Positions 30,703-39,158 of a DNA stretch of 64,000 nt are shown one piece after another (the first letter of the stretch is position 1; the number at the start of each line of letters is the position of its first letter). Both the position numbers and the translations under genes were made by a program. The stretch spans positions 4,167,501 to 4,231,500 of the forward strand of contig NZ_FNSU01000003.1 in the NCBI RefSeq assembly GCF_900105325.1, in the 5' to 3' direction. Under the pieces are notes generated by a model. The model was given only the letters and a program-made list of their open reading frames with translations. It was not told where the DNA came from and searched no databases. Source of the stretch: Pseudomonas marginalis (GTDB lineage Bacteria; Pseudomonadota; Gammaproteobacteria; Pseudomonadales; Pseudomonadaceae).

Positions 30703-31029
30703 TTAGATAGGTCGGCTGCCGTACTTGTTATCCGGCTTCTTGGGCGGGTCAGCAACCACATTGGGCTCGACTTCGACCACTTTGCCGCCTTTGGCAAGAA
30801 ACTCTTCCATCGCACGGGCCAGGGCATCGCGCTCTTTGTTCTTGGCCTCAACGCTCGGCAATTCATCTACCGAAACAGCAGCCTTGGCTTTGCCCTTGGC
30901 AGCTGGAACAGGAGCGTCATCACCACCGTCGTCCTCAGCAACGTCTTCCGCCGCCGCTTCAAGACCTTCTTCGGTGTCGTCTTCGTCACCTACTTCGAGT
31001 TCGTCGTTTTCCAGATCATCGTCGCTCAT
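30703..31029 (-). CDS. sutA: SutA, RNA polymerase-associated regulator of slow growth
   Basis: A 108-residue protein with an acidic, disordered N-terminus (MSDDDLENDELEVGDEDDTE), a short central helix (KERDALARAMEEFLAKGG) and a conserved tail ending PPKKPDNKYGSRPI. This is SutA, which in P. aeruginosa binds RNA polymerase beta and stimulates transcription by the sigma-S and sigma-70 holoenzymes in slow growth. The small size, composition and tail are diagnostic. Confidence 0.9.
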   Translation of the reverse strand: MSDDDLENDELEVGDEDDTEEGLEAAAEDVAEDDGGDDAPVPAAKGKAKAAVSVDELPSVEAKNKERDALARAMEEFLAKGGKVVEVEPNVVADPPKKPDNKYGSRPI

Positions 31030-31130
31030 GTTCTACCTCATGACTTGCGAAAAGCAGATTAGTTATAGCCCAGCTTCGCCCTCTGTCGAGGTTGCCGGAA
31101 AAAAATCACATCCACCGGATAACCAGTGGC

Positions 31131-31556
31131 TTATGCCCCATCACCGTGCAAGGTGGCGAGGACTTTACGAGCACCGCCATGATCACGGTGCTCGCCCAGA
31201 TAAACACCTTGCCAGGTCCCCATCGCCAAGCGGCCGGCCTTGACCGGCAAACTCAGCTGGCAGCCCAGGAGACTGGCCTTGAAGTGCGCCGGCAGATCAT
31301 CCGGACCTTCGTCGTTGTGTTCGAACCCGGCGTAACCTTGCGGCACCAGCGAGTTGAAAAAACGCTCGAAGTCACGACGAACCGCCGGATCGGCATTCTC
31401 GTTGACCGTCAACGAGGCCGAGGTGTGCTGCAGCCACAGGTGCAACAGGCCCACGCGGCAGGCCTTCAGCTCAGGCAAGCCGGCAAGCAACTCGTCAGTC
31501 ACCAGGTGAAAGCCCCGGGGCTTGGCCCGCAGGGTAATCAGGGTCTGTTGCCACAT
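31131..31556 (-). CDS. YjbQ family protein
   Basis: A 141-residue protein of the YjbQ/UPF0047 family: WLQHTSASLTVNENADPAVRRD, HNDEGPDDLPAHFK, and GTWQGVYLGEHRD with the family's conserved histidines and aspartates. Some members have weak thiamine phosphate synthase activity; the natural role is unclear. Located between sutA and amtB, all on the minus strand, with separate terminators. Confidence 0.88.
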   Translation of the reverse strand: MWQQTLITLRAKPRGFHLVTDELLAGLPELKACRVGLLHLWLQHTSASLTVNENADPAVRRDFERFFNSLVPQGYAGFEHNDEGPDDLPAHFKASLLGCQLSLPVKAGRLAMGTWQGVYLGEHRDHGGARKVLATLHGDGA

Positions 31557-31718
31557 ACAGTTCTCCGCCCATCGGCGCGCATTCTAGCGCGCTCTGGGAA
31601 AAAACAAAGTGCCGAATACGCCTACGTGCCTGTAAGACATTCGCACGCTGGAAAGTGCATGACAAACTCTGCGCAAAAACCGGCACAGCTTGTTATGACT
31701 GACAAACGCCAGGCAAAA

Positions 31719-31748
31719 AAATGCCCGGCAAGCCGGGCATCTTTTTTT
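31719..31748. terminator. Terminator of glnK-amtB
   Basis: Perfect 9-bp stem ATGCCCGGC / GCCGGGCAT with a 2-nt AA loop, flanked by A and T runs on both sides, so it can work in either direction. It lies directly after the amtB stop on the minus strand. Confidence 0.85.
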
Positions 31749-31755
31749 CGCGTAC

Positions 31756-33093
31756 TTACAGGTTGTAGCCGCGTTCGTTGTGTTGCGCCAGGTCGAGGCC
31801 GACAGCCTCTTCCTCTTCGGTAACCCGCAGGCCCATGACCGCGTCCAGCACCTTGAGGATGATGAAGGTGACGATGGCGGTATAGATCACGGTGAAGCCG
31901 ACACCTTTGCACTGGATCCAGACTTGAGCTGCGATGTCAGTCACGGTGCCGAAGCCGCCCAATGCAGGGGCTGCAAACACACCGGTGAGGATCGCACCGA
32001 CGATACCGCCGATACCGTGCACGCCGAATGCGTCCAGGGAGTCGTCGTAGCCCAGCTTGCGCTTGAGGCTGGTGGCGCAGAAGAAGCAGATCACACCGGC
32101 CACCAGGCCGATCACCAGGGCGCCCATCGGACCAACAGTGCCGGCGGCCGGTGTAACGGCGACCAGGCCAGCCACTACACCCGAGGCGATGCCCAGTGCG
32201 CTTGGCTTACCGTGAGTAATCCACTCGGCGAACATCCAGCCCAGGGCTGCAGCAGCGGTAGCAATCTGAGTCACCAGCATCGCCATGCCGGCGGTGCCGT
32301 TGGCCGCAGCCGCAGAGCCGGCGTTGAAGCCGAACCAGCCGACCCACAGCATGGCCGCACCCACCAGGGTGTAACCCAGGTTGTGAGGCGCCATTGGAGT
32401 GGTCGGGAAGCCTTTACGCTTGCCGAGCACGATGCACGCCACCAGGCCAGCGACACCGGCATTGATGTGCACCACGGTGCCGCCGGCGAAGTCCAGCACG
32501 CCCCAGTCCCACAGCAGGCCACCGTTGCCGCTCCACACCATGTGGGCGATTGGCGCATAGACCAGAGTGAACCAGATAGCCATGAAGATCAGCATGGCGG
32601 AGAACTTCATGCGTTCGGCGAACGCACCGACGATCAGCGCCGGGGTGATGATGGCGAAGGTCATCTGGAAGGTGATGAACACGGCTTCCGGGAACAGCGC
32701 AGCCGGCCCGGTGATGCTGGCCGGGGTCACACCCGCCAGGAACGCCTTGCCCATGCCGCCGAAGAAGGAGTTGAAGTTGACCACACCCTGTTCCATACCG
32801 GTGGTATCGAACGCGATGCTGTAGCCGTAGACAACCCACAGGATGCTGATCAGGCCGGTGATGGCGAAGCACTGCATCATCACCGACAGAATATTTTTGG
32901 AGCGCACCATGCCGCCGTAGAACAGCGCCAGGCCTGGAATGGTCATGAACAGCACCAGCGCGGTGGATGTGAGCATCCAGGCGGTGTCACCGGAGTTGAG
33001 GACTGGAGCAGCCACTTCGTCTGCCGCCATGGCCAGGCTTGGCATTACGATGGACAACAGGGCTCCGAGCCCTGCGAATTTACGCAGAGTCAT
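31756..33093 (-). CDS. amtB: Ammonium transporter AmtB
   Basis: A 445-residue membrane protein: signal peptide (MTLRKFAGLGALLSIVM, cleavage near AMA), then eleven helices. Amt features seen are GDTAWMLTSTALVLFMTIPGLALFYGG, the twin-histidine pore region (HINAGVAGL and GVHGIGGIVG) and GLRVTEEEEAVGLDLAQHNERGY at the C-terminus, where GlnK docks. The ATG at 33093 has AGGAGAAAA upstream; a longer reading would not have a signal peptide. Downstream of glnK with 34 bp between. Confidence 0.96.
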   Translation of the reverse strand: MTLRKFAGLGALLSIVMPSLAMAADEVAAPVLNSGDTAWMLTSTALVLFMTIPGLALFYGGMVRSKNILSVMMQCFAITGLISILWVVYGYSIAFDTTGMEQGVVNFNSFFGGMGKAFLAGVTPASITGPAALFPEAVFITFQMTFAIITPALIVGAFAERMKFSAMLIFMAIWFTLVYAPIAHMVWSGNGGLLWDWGVLDFAGGTVVHINAGVAGLVACIVLGKRKGFPTTPMAPHNLGYTLVGAAMLWVGWFGFNAGSAAAANGTAGMAMLVTQIATAAAALGWMFAEWITHGKPSALGIASGVVAGLVAVTPAAGTVGPMGALVIGLVAGVICFFCATSLKRKLGYDDSLDAFGVHGIGGIVGAILTGVFAAPALGGFGTVTDIAAQVWIQCKGVGFTVIYTAIVTFIILKVLDAVMGLRVTEEEEAVGLDLAQHNERGYNL

Positions 33094-33127
33094 ATTGTTT
33101 TCTCCTGGGGCGTTGGGGTTTGGCGGC

Positions 33128-33466
33128 TTAGATTGCGTCGGTATCGGTTTCGCCGGTACGGATGCGAATAGCCTGTTCCAGATTGACCACGAAGATCTTG
33201 CCGTCACCGATCTTGCCGGTGTTGGCGGCCTTGGTTATCGCCTCGATAACCCGGTCAAGATCCTTGTCGTCAATGGCGACATCAATCTTCACCTTCGGCA
33301 GGAAATCCACTACATATTCCGCGCCGCGATACAGCTCGGTGTGACCCTTCTGCCGACCGAAGCCCTTGACCTCAGTAACGGTAATGCCCTGCACGCCGAT
33401 CTCGGACAACGACTCGCGTACATCGTCCAACTTGAACGGCTTGATGATGGCAGTGACTAGCTTCAT
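33128..33466 (-). CDS. glnK: P-II nitrogen regulator GlnK
   Basis: A 112-residue P-II protein: MKLVTAIIKPFKLDDVRESL, T-loop GRQKGHTELYRGAEY with the uridylylated Y51, and GKIGDGKIFV for nucleotide binding. It senses 2-oxoglutarate and ATP/ADP and blocks AmtB when nitrogen is plentiful. GGGAGAGAG lies upstream of the ATG. An imperfect sigma-54 motif lies at 33523-33537. Confidence 0.96.
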   Translation of the reverse strand: MKLVTAIIKPFKLDDVRESLSEIGVQGITVTEVKGFGRQKGHTELYRGAEYVVDFLPKVKIDVAIDDKDLDRVIEAITKAANTGKIGDGKIFVVNLEQAIRIRTGETDTDAI

Positions 33467-33888
33467 GAAAACTCTCTCCCGAATTGGTGGACTTGCCCCA
33501 GGAAAACAAACCCGTCTCAAGTCTAAGCGCAGTGCCTGGCTTTGTAACGCATCGTCGCAAGGGCAGTTGCCATTGCGACGCCAGCGAACCACTGGTGACG
33601 AAACCTGTACCCCTGATCCGTCGGCGCACTGCATTCGTCACAGCGACTGCATCAGTGCATGGGTCATGATCGTCTAAGCAGAAACCTTGCCAGCTCCGTA
33701 AAAATCACTGAAATCAGTCCTTTGCTCACCTAGGCCCACCAACGGGGCCATCCGGCGCCTGCAATGCGCACGAAAACGGTGCATAGCCGCCCAGCCTGAT
33801 GCGCGAAAAGCGTGCGACCCAGGCCGTGAAAAAGACTATAGACGCTGCGTGATACACTGCCCGCCAACAGTTTTCCGGAATATTTCCC
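33467..33888. other. Gene-free region glnK-ubiK
   Basis: About 420 bp between divergent glnK and ubiK. It includes the imperfect sigma-54 motif at 33523-33537 and an inverted repeat with perfect 8-bp arms CGTCGCAA / TTGCGACG at 33553-33580. No coding frame of normal composition was found. Confidence 0.55.
33523..33537 (-). promoter_or_regulatory. Imperfect sigma-54 promoter candidate for glnK-amtB
   Basis: On the minus strand the motif reads AGGCACTGCGCTTAG: the -24 GGCAC is intact but the -12 TTGC is TTAG. It would start RNA about 45 bp before the glnK ATG. A second site nearby (33556-33572) has TGGCA and TTGC but one base too much spacing. Weak evidence; glnK is NtrC/sigma-54-driven in relatives. 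Confidence 0.3.
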
Positions 33889-34149
33889 ATGCTCGCGCCC
33901 AAAGACCTCCTCGACGCCCTGAGCGGCCACGCCTCTCGCCTGTTCAGCGGCGACACCCCGCTGCCCCGCAATGAAATCGAAAGCCAGTTCAAGGCCTTGC
34001 TGCAAAGCGGTTTCAGCAAGCTCGACCTGGTGAGCCGGGAAGAGTTTGATAGCCAGATGGTGGTGCTCGCCCGCACCCGTGCACGGCTGGAGAGCCTGGA
34101 GGCGAAGGTGGCGGAGTTGGAAGCTCGGTTGACCAACACTGCCGAGTAA
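33889..34149 (+). CDS. ubiK: UbiK (YqiC), ubiquinone biosynthesis accessory factor
   Basis: An 86-residue protein with an N-terminal amphipathic segment (LDALSGHASRLF), a linker and a C-terminal coiled coil (ARTRARLESLEAKVAELEARL). This matches UbiK/YqiC, which binds membranes and UbiJ in the aerobic ubiquinone complex. Size fits (E. coli about 99). Single gene followed by a REP doublet. Confidence 0.88.
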   Translation: MLAPKDLLDALSGHASRLFSGDTPLPRNEIESQFKALLQSGFSKLDLVSREEFDSQMVVLARTRARLESLEAKVAELEARLTNTAE

Positions 34150-34170
34150 CTGAGGCAACTCGGTCAAAAT

Positions 34171-34257
34171 GTGGGAGCGGGCTTGCTCGCGAATGCAGTC
34201 TGTCAGACACGAAGATGCTGACTGATCCAGCGCATTCGCGAGCAAGCCCGCTCCCAC
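34171..34257. repeat. REP doublet (REPIN), second sequence class
   Basis: Inverted pair based on GTGGGAGCGGGCTTGCTCGC (34171-34190 and 34238-34257), with AATG and CATT next to the stems. The centre of the palindrome differs from the GGGGGCTTGCTCCC class elsewhere in this window. Between ubiK and yifB, both on the plus strand. Confidence 0.85.
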
Positions 34258-34374
34258 ATTTGTTTTGCGCTGCACCTCGGATACGTTCTGTAAAACCTCC
34301 TCCACGCTGCACTTCCCCACCTCATCTACCCTTGAAAAACCGCAGGAAGCGGCCGCCCATTTCAAGGAACGAGC

Positions 34375-35871
34375 ATGTCCCTCGCCATCGTCCACAGCCG
34401 CGCCCAGATCGGCGTCGAAGCCCCTGCCGTCACCGTCGAAGTGCATATGGCCAATGGCTTGCCGTCCCTCACACTGGTGGGTTTGCCCGAAACCGCCGTC
34501 AAGGAAAGCAAAGACCGCGTGCGCAGCGCCATCCTCAACTCGGCCCTGCAATACCCTGCGCGCCGCATCACCCTCAACCTCGCGCCCGCCGACCTGCCCA
34601 AGGACGGCGGGCGTTTTGACCTGGCGATTGCCCTGGGGATCCTCGCCGCCAGCGTGCAGGTGCCAGCGTTGATGCTCGATGACATTGAATGCCTGGGTGA
34701 GTTGGCGTTGTCCGGTGAAGTGCGTGCGGTGAAAGGCGTGCTACCGGCGGCTTTGGCGGCCCGCAAGGCCGGGCGCACCGTGATAGTGCCTCGGGCGAAT
34801 GCCGAGGAGGCGTGCCTGGCGTCGGGGTTGAAGGTGATTGCGGTAGACCACTTGTTGCAAGTGGTGGCGCACCTCAATGGGCACGTGCCGATTGAGCCCT
34901 ACAAGTCCGATGGTTTGCTGTACCTGAACAAACCCTACCCAGACTTAAGCGAAGTGCAGGGCCAACTGTCGGCAAAGCGCGCCCTGCTGATCGCCGCAGC
35001 GGGTGCGCATAACCTGTTGTTCAGCGGCCCACCGGGCACCGGCAAGACCTTGCTCGCCAGTCGCCTGCCCGGCCTGTTGCCCCCCTTGAGCGAACAAGAA
35101 GCTCTTGAGGTGGCGGCGATCCAGTCCGTCGTCAGCCTCGCGCCGCTGAGCCATTGGCCACACCGGCCGTTTCGCCAGCCACACCACTCTGCGTCAGGGC
35201 CGGCGCTGGTGGGCGGCGGCTCGAAACCACAGCCTGGGGAAATCACCCTGGCTCACCATGGCGTGCTGTTTCTCGATGAGCTGCCGGAGTTTGATCGCAA
35301 GGTGCTGGAGGTTTTGCGCGAACCGCTGGAGTCGGGGCATATCGTGATTTCCCGCGCCCGCGACCGCGTAAGTTTCCCGGCACGCTTTCAACTGGTGGCG
35401 GCGATGAACCCCTGCCCTTGCGGCTATATGGGCGAACCCAGCGGGCGCTGTCGTTGTACGCCGGAGCAGATTCAGCGGTATCGCAACAAGCTCTCGGGGC
35501 CGCTGCTGGACCGGATTGACTTGCACCTGACCGTGGCGAGGGAAACGACGGCACTGAACCCGATCCAACAGGCGGGCGAGGATACCGCCCATGCCTCAGC
35601 GCGGGTCGCCCAGGCTCGCGAGCATCAGCAAAAGCGCCAGGGCTGTGCGAATGCCTTTCTTGATCTGCCGGGGCTGCGCGAGCACTGCAAGCTCACGAAG
35701 GTGGATGAAAACTGGCTGGAAACGGCCTGTGAACGACTGACCCTATCGCTGCGCGCGGCCCATCGACTGCTCAAGGTGGCGCGCACCCTGGCGGATCTGG
35801 ATCAGGTAGAGACCATCACCCGCGACCACCTGAAAGAGGCCCTGCAATACCGCCCGGCGGCGATCACTTAA
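34375..35871 (+). CDS. yifB: YifB/ComM family Mg-chelatase-like AAA+ ATPase
   Basis: A 498-residue AAA+ protein: N-terminal Lon-like domain (VHMANGLPSLTLVGLPE), Walker A GPPGTGKTLLASRL near residue 225, Walker B LFLDELPEF, the zinc-finger-like CPCGYMGEPSGRCRCTPEQI, and arginine finger region LSGPLLDRIDLHL. ComM homologues are branch-migration helicases acting in natural transformation; in a Pseudomonas the role may be in recombination. A REP doublet lies directly upstream and a degenerate REP follows. Confidence 0.92.
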   Translation: MSLAIVHSRAQIGVEAPAVTVEVHMANGLPSLTLVGLPETAVKESKDRVRSAILNSALQYPARRITLNLAPADLPKDGGRFDLAIALGILAASVQVPALMLDDIECLGELALSGEVRAVKGVLPAALAARKAGRTVIVPRANAEEACLASGLKVIAVDHLLQVVAHLNGHVPIEPYKSDGLLYLNKPYPDLSEVQGQLSAKRALLIAAAGAHNLLFSGPPGTGKTLLASRLPGLLPPLSEQEALEVAAIQSVVSLAPLSHWPHRPFRQPHHSASGPALVGGGSKPQPGEITLAHHGVLFLDELPEFDRKVLEVLREPLESGHIVISRARDRVSFPARFQLVAAMNPCPCGYMGEPSGRCRCTPEQIQRYRNKLSGPLLDRIDLHLTVARETTALNPIQQAGEDTAHASARVAQAREHQQKRQGCANAFLDLPGLREHCKLTKVDENWLETACERLTLSLRAAHRLLKVARTLADLDQVETITRDHLKEALQYRPAAIT

Positions 35872-35890
35872 GCTTGGCGCAGCGCCAAAT

Positions 35891-35913
35891 GTGGAAGGGG
35901 GCAAGCCTCCCAC
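35891..35913. repeat. Degenerate REP fragment
   Basis: GTGGAAGGGGGCAAGCCTCCCAC: remnant of a REP palindrome with partly paired arms, between convergent yifB and the chemoreceptor gene. It could serve as a weak terminator. Confidence 0.6.
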
Positions 35914-35931
35914 ATCTTGGAAAACGGTGGC

Positions 35932-37908
35932 TCAGCGAAAGCGATCCACCTCATGGCGCAGGCTCGCCGCCAACGTCTCCAGTTCCTTGGCAGTAATCGC
36001 CAGGTTGGACACCACTTCACGTTGCTCGCTGTTGGCCAGCGCAATGCTCTGCAAGTTGCTGCTGAGCAAGGTCGCGGTGCTGCTCTGCTCTTGGGTGGCG
36101 GTGGTGATCGCGGCGAATTGCTGGCCGGCCGAGCGGCTCTGCTCATCAATGCGCGCCAGGGCCGAGGCCACGTCGGCGTTGCGCGACAAGCCTTCCTGCA
36201 TCAGCGTGTTGCCGTGTTCCATAGTGCTGATGGCGTTACCGGTTTCCCGCTGGATGCTCTGGATCATCCCGGAAATTTCATCGGTGGCTTCGCGGGTGCG
36301 CGATGCCAGGTTGCGTACTTCATCAGCCACCACGGCAAACCCACGGCCCTGTTCACCGGCGCGTGCAGCCTCGATGGCCGCGTTGAGCGCCAACAGGTTG
36401 GTCTGTTCGGCGATGGACGTGATCACACCGACGATGCCGCCGATTTCCTGGGAGCGCTGGCCCAGGGTATTGATCACTGTGGCCGTGCTGTTCAGCGCGG
36501 TCGCGATATGTTCCAGCGACGACGACGCCTCCTGCATCGAATTGCGACCAATGCGGGTTTGCTGGGCATTTTCTTGGGCCAGGCGCTCGGTGTTGCCCAT
36601 GTTGTCGGCAATGTTCAGCGAGGTGGCACTGAACTCTTCCACCGCGCCGGCCATGCTGGTGATTTCGCCGGACTGCTGCTCCATGCCGTCATAGGCCCCA
36701 CCGGACAGACCGGACAACGCCTGGGCCCGACTATTGACCTCCTCGGCCGCCTTGCGGATATGGGAAACCATCGTCGACAGCGCTTCACCCATCTGATTGA
36801 AGCTGCGCGCCAGTTGGCCGATTTCGTCATGGCTGGATACGTTGAGGCGTGCGCTCAAGTCGCCCGCACCCAAGGCTTCGGCCTGGTGTACCAAGTCACT
36901 CAGCGGTTGCAGCTTGCTGCGCAGCAGCCAGACCGTGGCGCCCACCGCCAGCAACATCGCCAGCACGCTGCCGATCACCAGGCGAATCCCCACGGCCCAG
37001 GTCACCGCGCGGATTTCAGCTTTCGGCATGCTCGCAACCACGGCCCACGGGCCGCCTTCGAACGGTACCGAAACGCTATAGAAATCTTCGTTCTTGTCGC
37101 TCCAGAAGCGACCTTTGCCCGGGGTCTTGGCCAGGTCCAGCATCACCGGCACCGATTGATCCAACGCCTGCACGCCGGCGGGTGCCACTAGCCAGTGCTT
37201 TTGCTCATCCAGCAGTGCAAGGGAGCCGGTCTGGCCAATTCGGAAGCGCTTGAGGTTTTCGAATTGGGCATTCTGCGCATCGGTGTAGTCAAAACCGATG
37301 AACAGCACGGCGATAACCTTACCGCCGCTGTCACGCACCGGGCTGTACTGGGTCATGTAGGAACGATCGAACAACACCGCCCTGCCGATGTAGGTCTGCC
37401 CACCCACAACGCGCTGGTAGGCCGGGCCCTGACGGTCGAGGACGGTGCCGATGGCGCGGTTGCCATCCTGCTTGGTCAGGGACGTGCTGATACGGATGAA
37501 GTCGTCGCCACTGCGCACAAATACGGTGGCCACGCCGCCAGACATTTGCTTGAACTCGTCCACCTCATCAAAGTTGTTGTTCAACACCTCGTTGCCCAGG
37601 TACAGGCTGGGCGTCTGAACACCGGCCACGCTCACGGGTTGGTCCACATGCACGCTCAACCCGGCACCGAAACGTTTTTCAAACAGCCCGCTCAAACGCT
37701 GGGTGCTCTCGCGCAACGTGCTGTGGAAGGTATTGAGTTGGTCGGCAAGCAAGCGCGCCTCGCTGGCCAGGTGCTCCTCGCGGGTATCGAGGTTGGCGGA
37801 ATCGAGGGAACGCAAGGCGAAAACAGTACTGCCGCTGATGACGACAGCCAAAATCACGGCTAACGCGAGACCTAACTGGGAGGCAATCCGGGCGCGAGGT
37901 TGAGACAT
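35932..37908 (-). CDS. Methyl-accepting chemotaxis protein with Cache domain
   Basis: A 658-residue chemoreceptor. Membrane helix 1 (about 13-33), a large periplasmic sensor (about 40-305) of the Cache3/Cache2 fusion type, membrane helix 2 (about 308-330), a HAMP domain (about 332-385), then the coiled-coil signalling domain with the hairpin tip EQTNLLALNAAIEAARAGEQ. The ligand is unknown; several Cache sensors bind organic or amino acids. Single gene; an inverted repeat CCTGGCC / GGCCAGG lies just before the start. Confidence 0.9.
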   Translation of the reverse strand: MSQPRARIASQLGLALAVILAVVISGSTVFALRSLDSANLDTREEHLASEARLLADQLNTFHSTLRESTQRLSGLFEKRFGAGLSVHVDQPVSVAGVQTPSLYLGNEVLNNNFDEVDEFKQMSGGVATVFVRSGDDFIRISTSLTKQDGNRAIGTVLDRQGPAYQRVVGGQTYIGRAVLFDRSYMTQYSPVRDSGGKVIAVLFIGFDYTDAQNAQFENLKRFRIGQTGSLALLDEQKHWLVAPAGVQALDQSVPVMLDLAKTPGKGRFWSDKNEDFYSVSVPFEGGPWAVVASMPKAEIRAVTWAVGIRLVIGSVLAMLLAVGATVWLLRSKLQPLSDLVHQAEALGAGDLSARLNVSSHDEIGQLARSFNQMGEALSTMVSHIRKAAEEVNSRAQALSGLSGGAYDGMEQQSGEITSMAGAVEEFSATSLNIADNMGNTERLAQENAQQTRIGRNSMQEASSSLEHIATALNSTATVINTLGQRSQEIGGIVGVITSIAEQTNLLALNAAIEAARAGEQGRGFAVVADEVRNLASRTREATDEISGMIQSIQRETGNAISTMEHGNTLMQEGLSRNADVASALARIDEQSRSAGQQFAAITTATQEQSSTATLLSSNLQSIALANSEQREVVSNLAITAKELETLAASLRHEVDRFR

Positions 37909-37915
37909 GACAGCT

Positions 37916-37931
37916 CCTGGCCGAGGCCAGG
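37916..37931. repeat. Inverted repeat in leader of the chemoreceptor gene
   Basis: CCTGGCC-GA-GGCCAGG, 7-bp perfect arms, centred about 16 bp upstream of the start codon. It overlaps the region of the ribosome site and so might hold it in a hairpin. Function unproven. Confidence 0.45.
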
Positions 37932-38085
37932 ATCATCCTGATCTCATAGCGCTGCTCGGCAAATTATCTGGTGGGAAACGTTGGTGCACGATGGTTCCAA
38001 CACACCTACTTCGGCGGCGTTTTGCAATACTTGAGCGAATCGCAGGGGTATCACGCAAACGGTTGCGTCGCTGAGTCAAAACCCC

Positions 38086-39006
38086 TCAATTGAGCCGTTC
38101 GACGTCGGGTAAAACCATGGCCTGCACCTCGCTCTGGAGGAAATCCGCCAGACGCCGCAAGCGCTCACCCCCTGGACGGGTTTTCGGCCACACCAAATAG
38201 TAATTTTCCCCACTCGCTACCGCAGTCGGCCACGGCAAGCTCAAGCGTCCCTGCGCCACATCCTCGGCCACCATCAGCAGGTCGCCCATCGACACGCCAT
38301 AACCGCGGGCGGCGGCGATCATGCCCAGCTCCAAGGTATCGAACACCTGCCCGCCTTTGAGCGACACCTGGGACGATAGCCCCATGCGCTCCAGCCAATT
38401 GCGCCAGTCCCGGCGGTCGGGTGTGGGGTGCAGTAACTCGGCGCCGGCTAGGCGGGTCACGTCCCAAGGACCGTCGTTCAACAGGTTCGGTGCACCCACC
38501 GGTATCAACAGCTCGGGGAACAGATAGCTGGCTTCCCAATCCGCTGGAAAATGCCCGTAGCTCAATAACACCGCGCAATCGAACGGCTCCTGGTTGAAGT
38601 CCACCTCGTCCACGCTCATCCAGGCGCTGGTCAGTTGCACCTCATTGCCCGGCTGCAGCGCCCGGAAGCGGCTGAGTCGCGCCAGCAGCCAGCGCATGGT
38701 CAATGTGGAGGGGGCCTTCATGCGCAGGATGTCATCTTCGGCATTCAAGGTATGGCAGGCGCGCTCCAGCGCCGCGAACCCTTCGCGCACACCGGGCAAC
38801 AACAGACGCGCCGCTTCAGTGAGCTGCAAGGTGCGGCCATTGCGCTGGAACAGCCGGCAGGCGAAATGCTCTTCAAGCGTGCGGATATGTCGGCTCACCG
38901 CACTTTGGGTGATCGACAACTCCTCGGCCGCGCGGGTGAAAGAGCTGTGTCGGGAGGCCGCTTCAAACGCGCGCAAGGCATAAAGAGGAGGAAGACGACG
39001 AGACAT
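38086..39006 (-). CDS. LysR family regulator (GcvA-like)
   Basis: A 306-residue LysR regulator. The winged helix (about 1-65) reads LPPLYALRAFEAASRHSSF then SITQSAVSRHIRTLEEHFACRLF, typical of the GcvA branch; the rest is the periplasmic-binding-protein-like effector domain. Divergent from the MATE gene with 152 bp between and a palindrome at 39056-39074, so it probably controls itself and the exporter. The start at 39006 gives MSRRLPPLYALRAF; the longer frame reading is rejected. Confidence 0.88.
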   Translation of the reverse strand: MSRRLPPLYALRAFEAASRHSSFTRAAEELSITQSAVSRHIRTLEEHFACRLFQRNGRTLQLTEAARLLLPGVREGFAALERACHTLNAEDDILRMKAPSTLTMRWLLARLSRFRALQPGNEVQLTSAWMSVDEVDFNQEPFDCAVLLSYGHFPADWEASYLFPELLIPVGAPNLLNDGPWDVTRLAGAELLHPTPDRRDWRNWLERMGLSSQVSLKGGQVFDTLELGMIAAARGYGVSMGDLLMVAEDVAQGRLSLPWPTAVASGENYYLVWPKTRPGGERLRRLADFLQSEVQAMVLPDVERLN

Positions 39007-39055
39007 GAGGAAAGCTCCGACAGCGCAATACTGAAACCCTACCAGAATCAATCAA

Positions 39056-39074
39056 GCATGAGTTTTAATCATGC
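39056..39074. promoter_or_regulatory. Candidate LysR operator
   Basis: GCATGA-GTTTTAA-TCATGC: perfect 6-bp arms with 7-bp AT-rich centre, including the T-N11-A pattern of LysR sites. It is in the space between the divergent LysR and MATE genes. Confidence 0.5.
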
Positions 39075-39158
39075 AAACGATCGCATTTATCCCTTTGTGC
39101 AATGGGCTGAGAGCGCCGAGAATCAGCCCTTCCCCAACCCTCTGACTTTTTGAGCGTG

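Noticed and set aside
31780..33171. 463-codon open frame antisense to amtB
   Set aside because: Shadow frame of a highly conserved transporter; H-, D- and Q-rich product of no known family.
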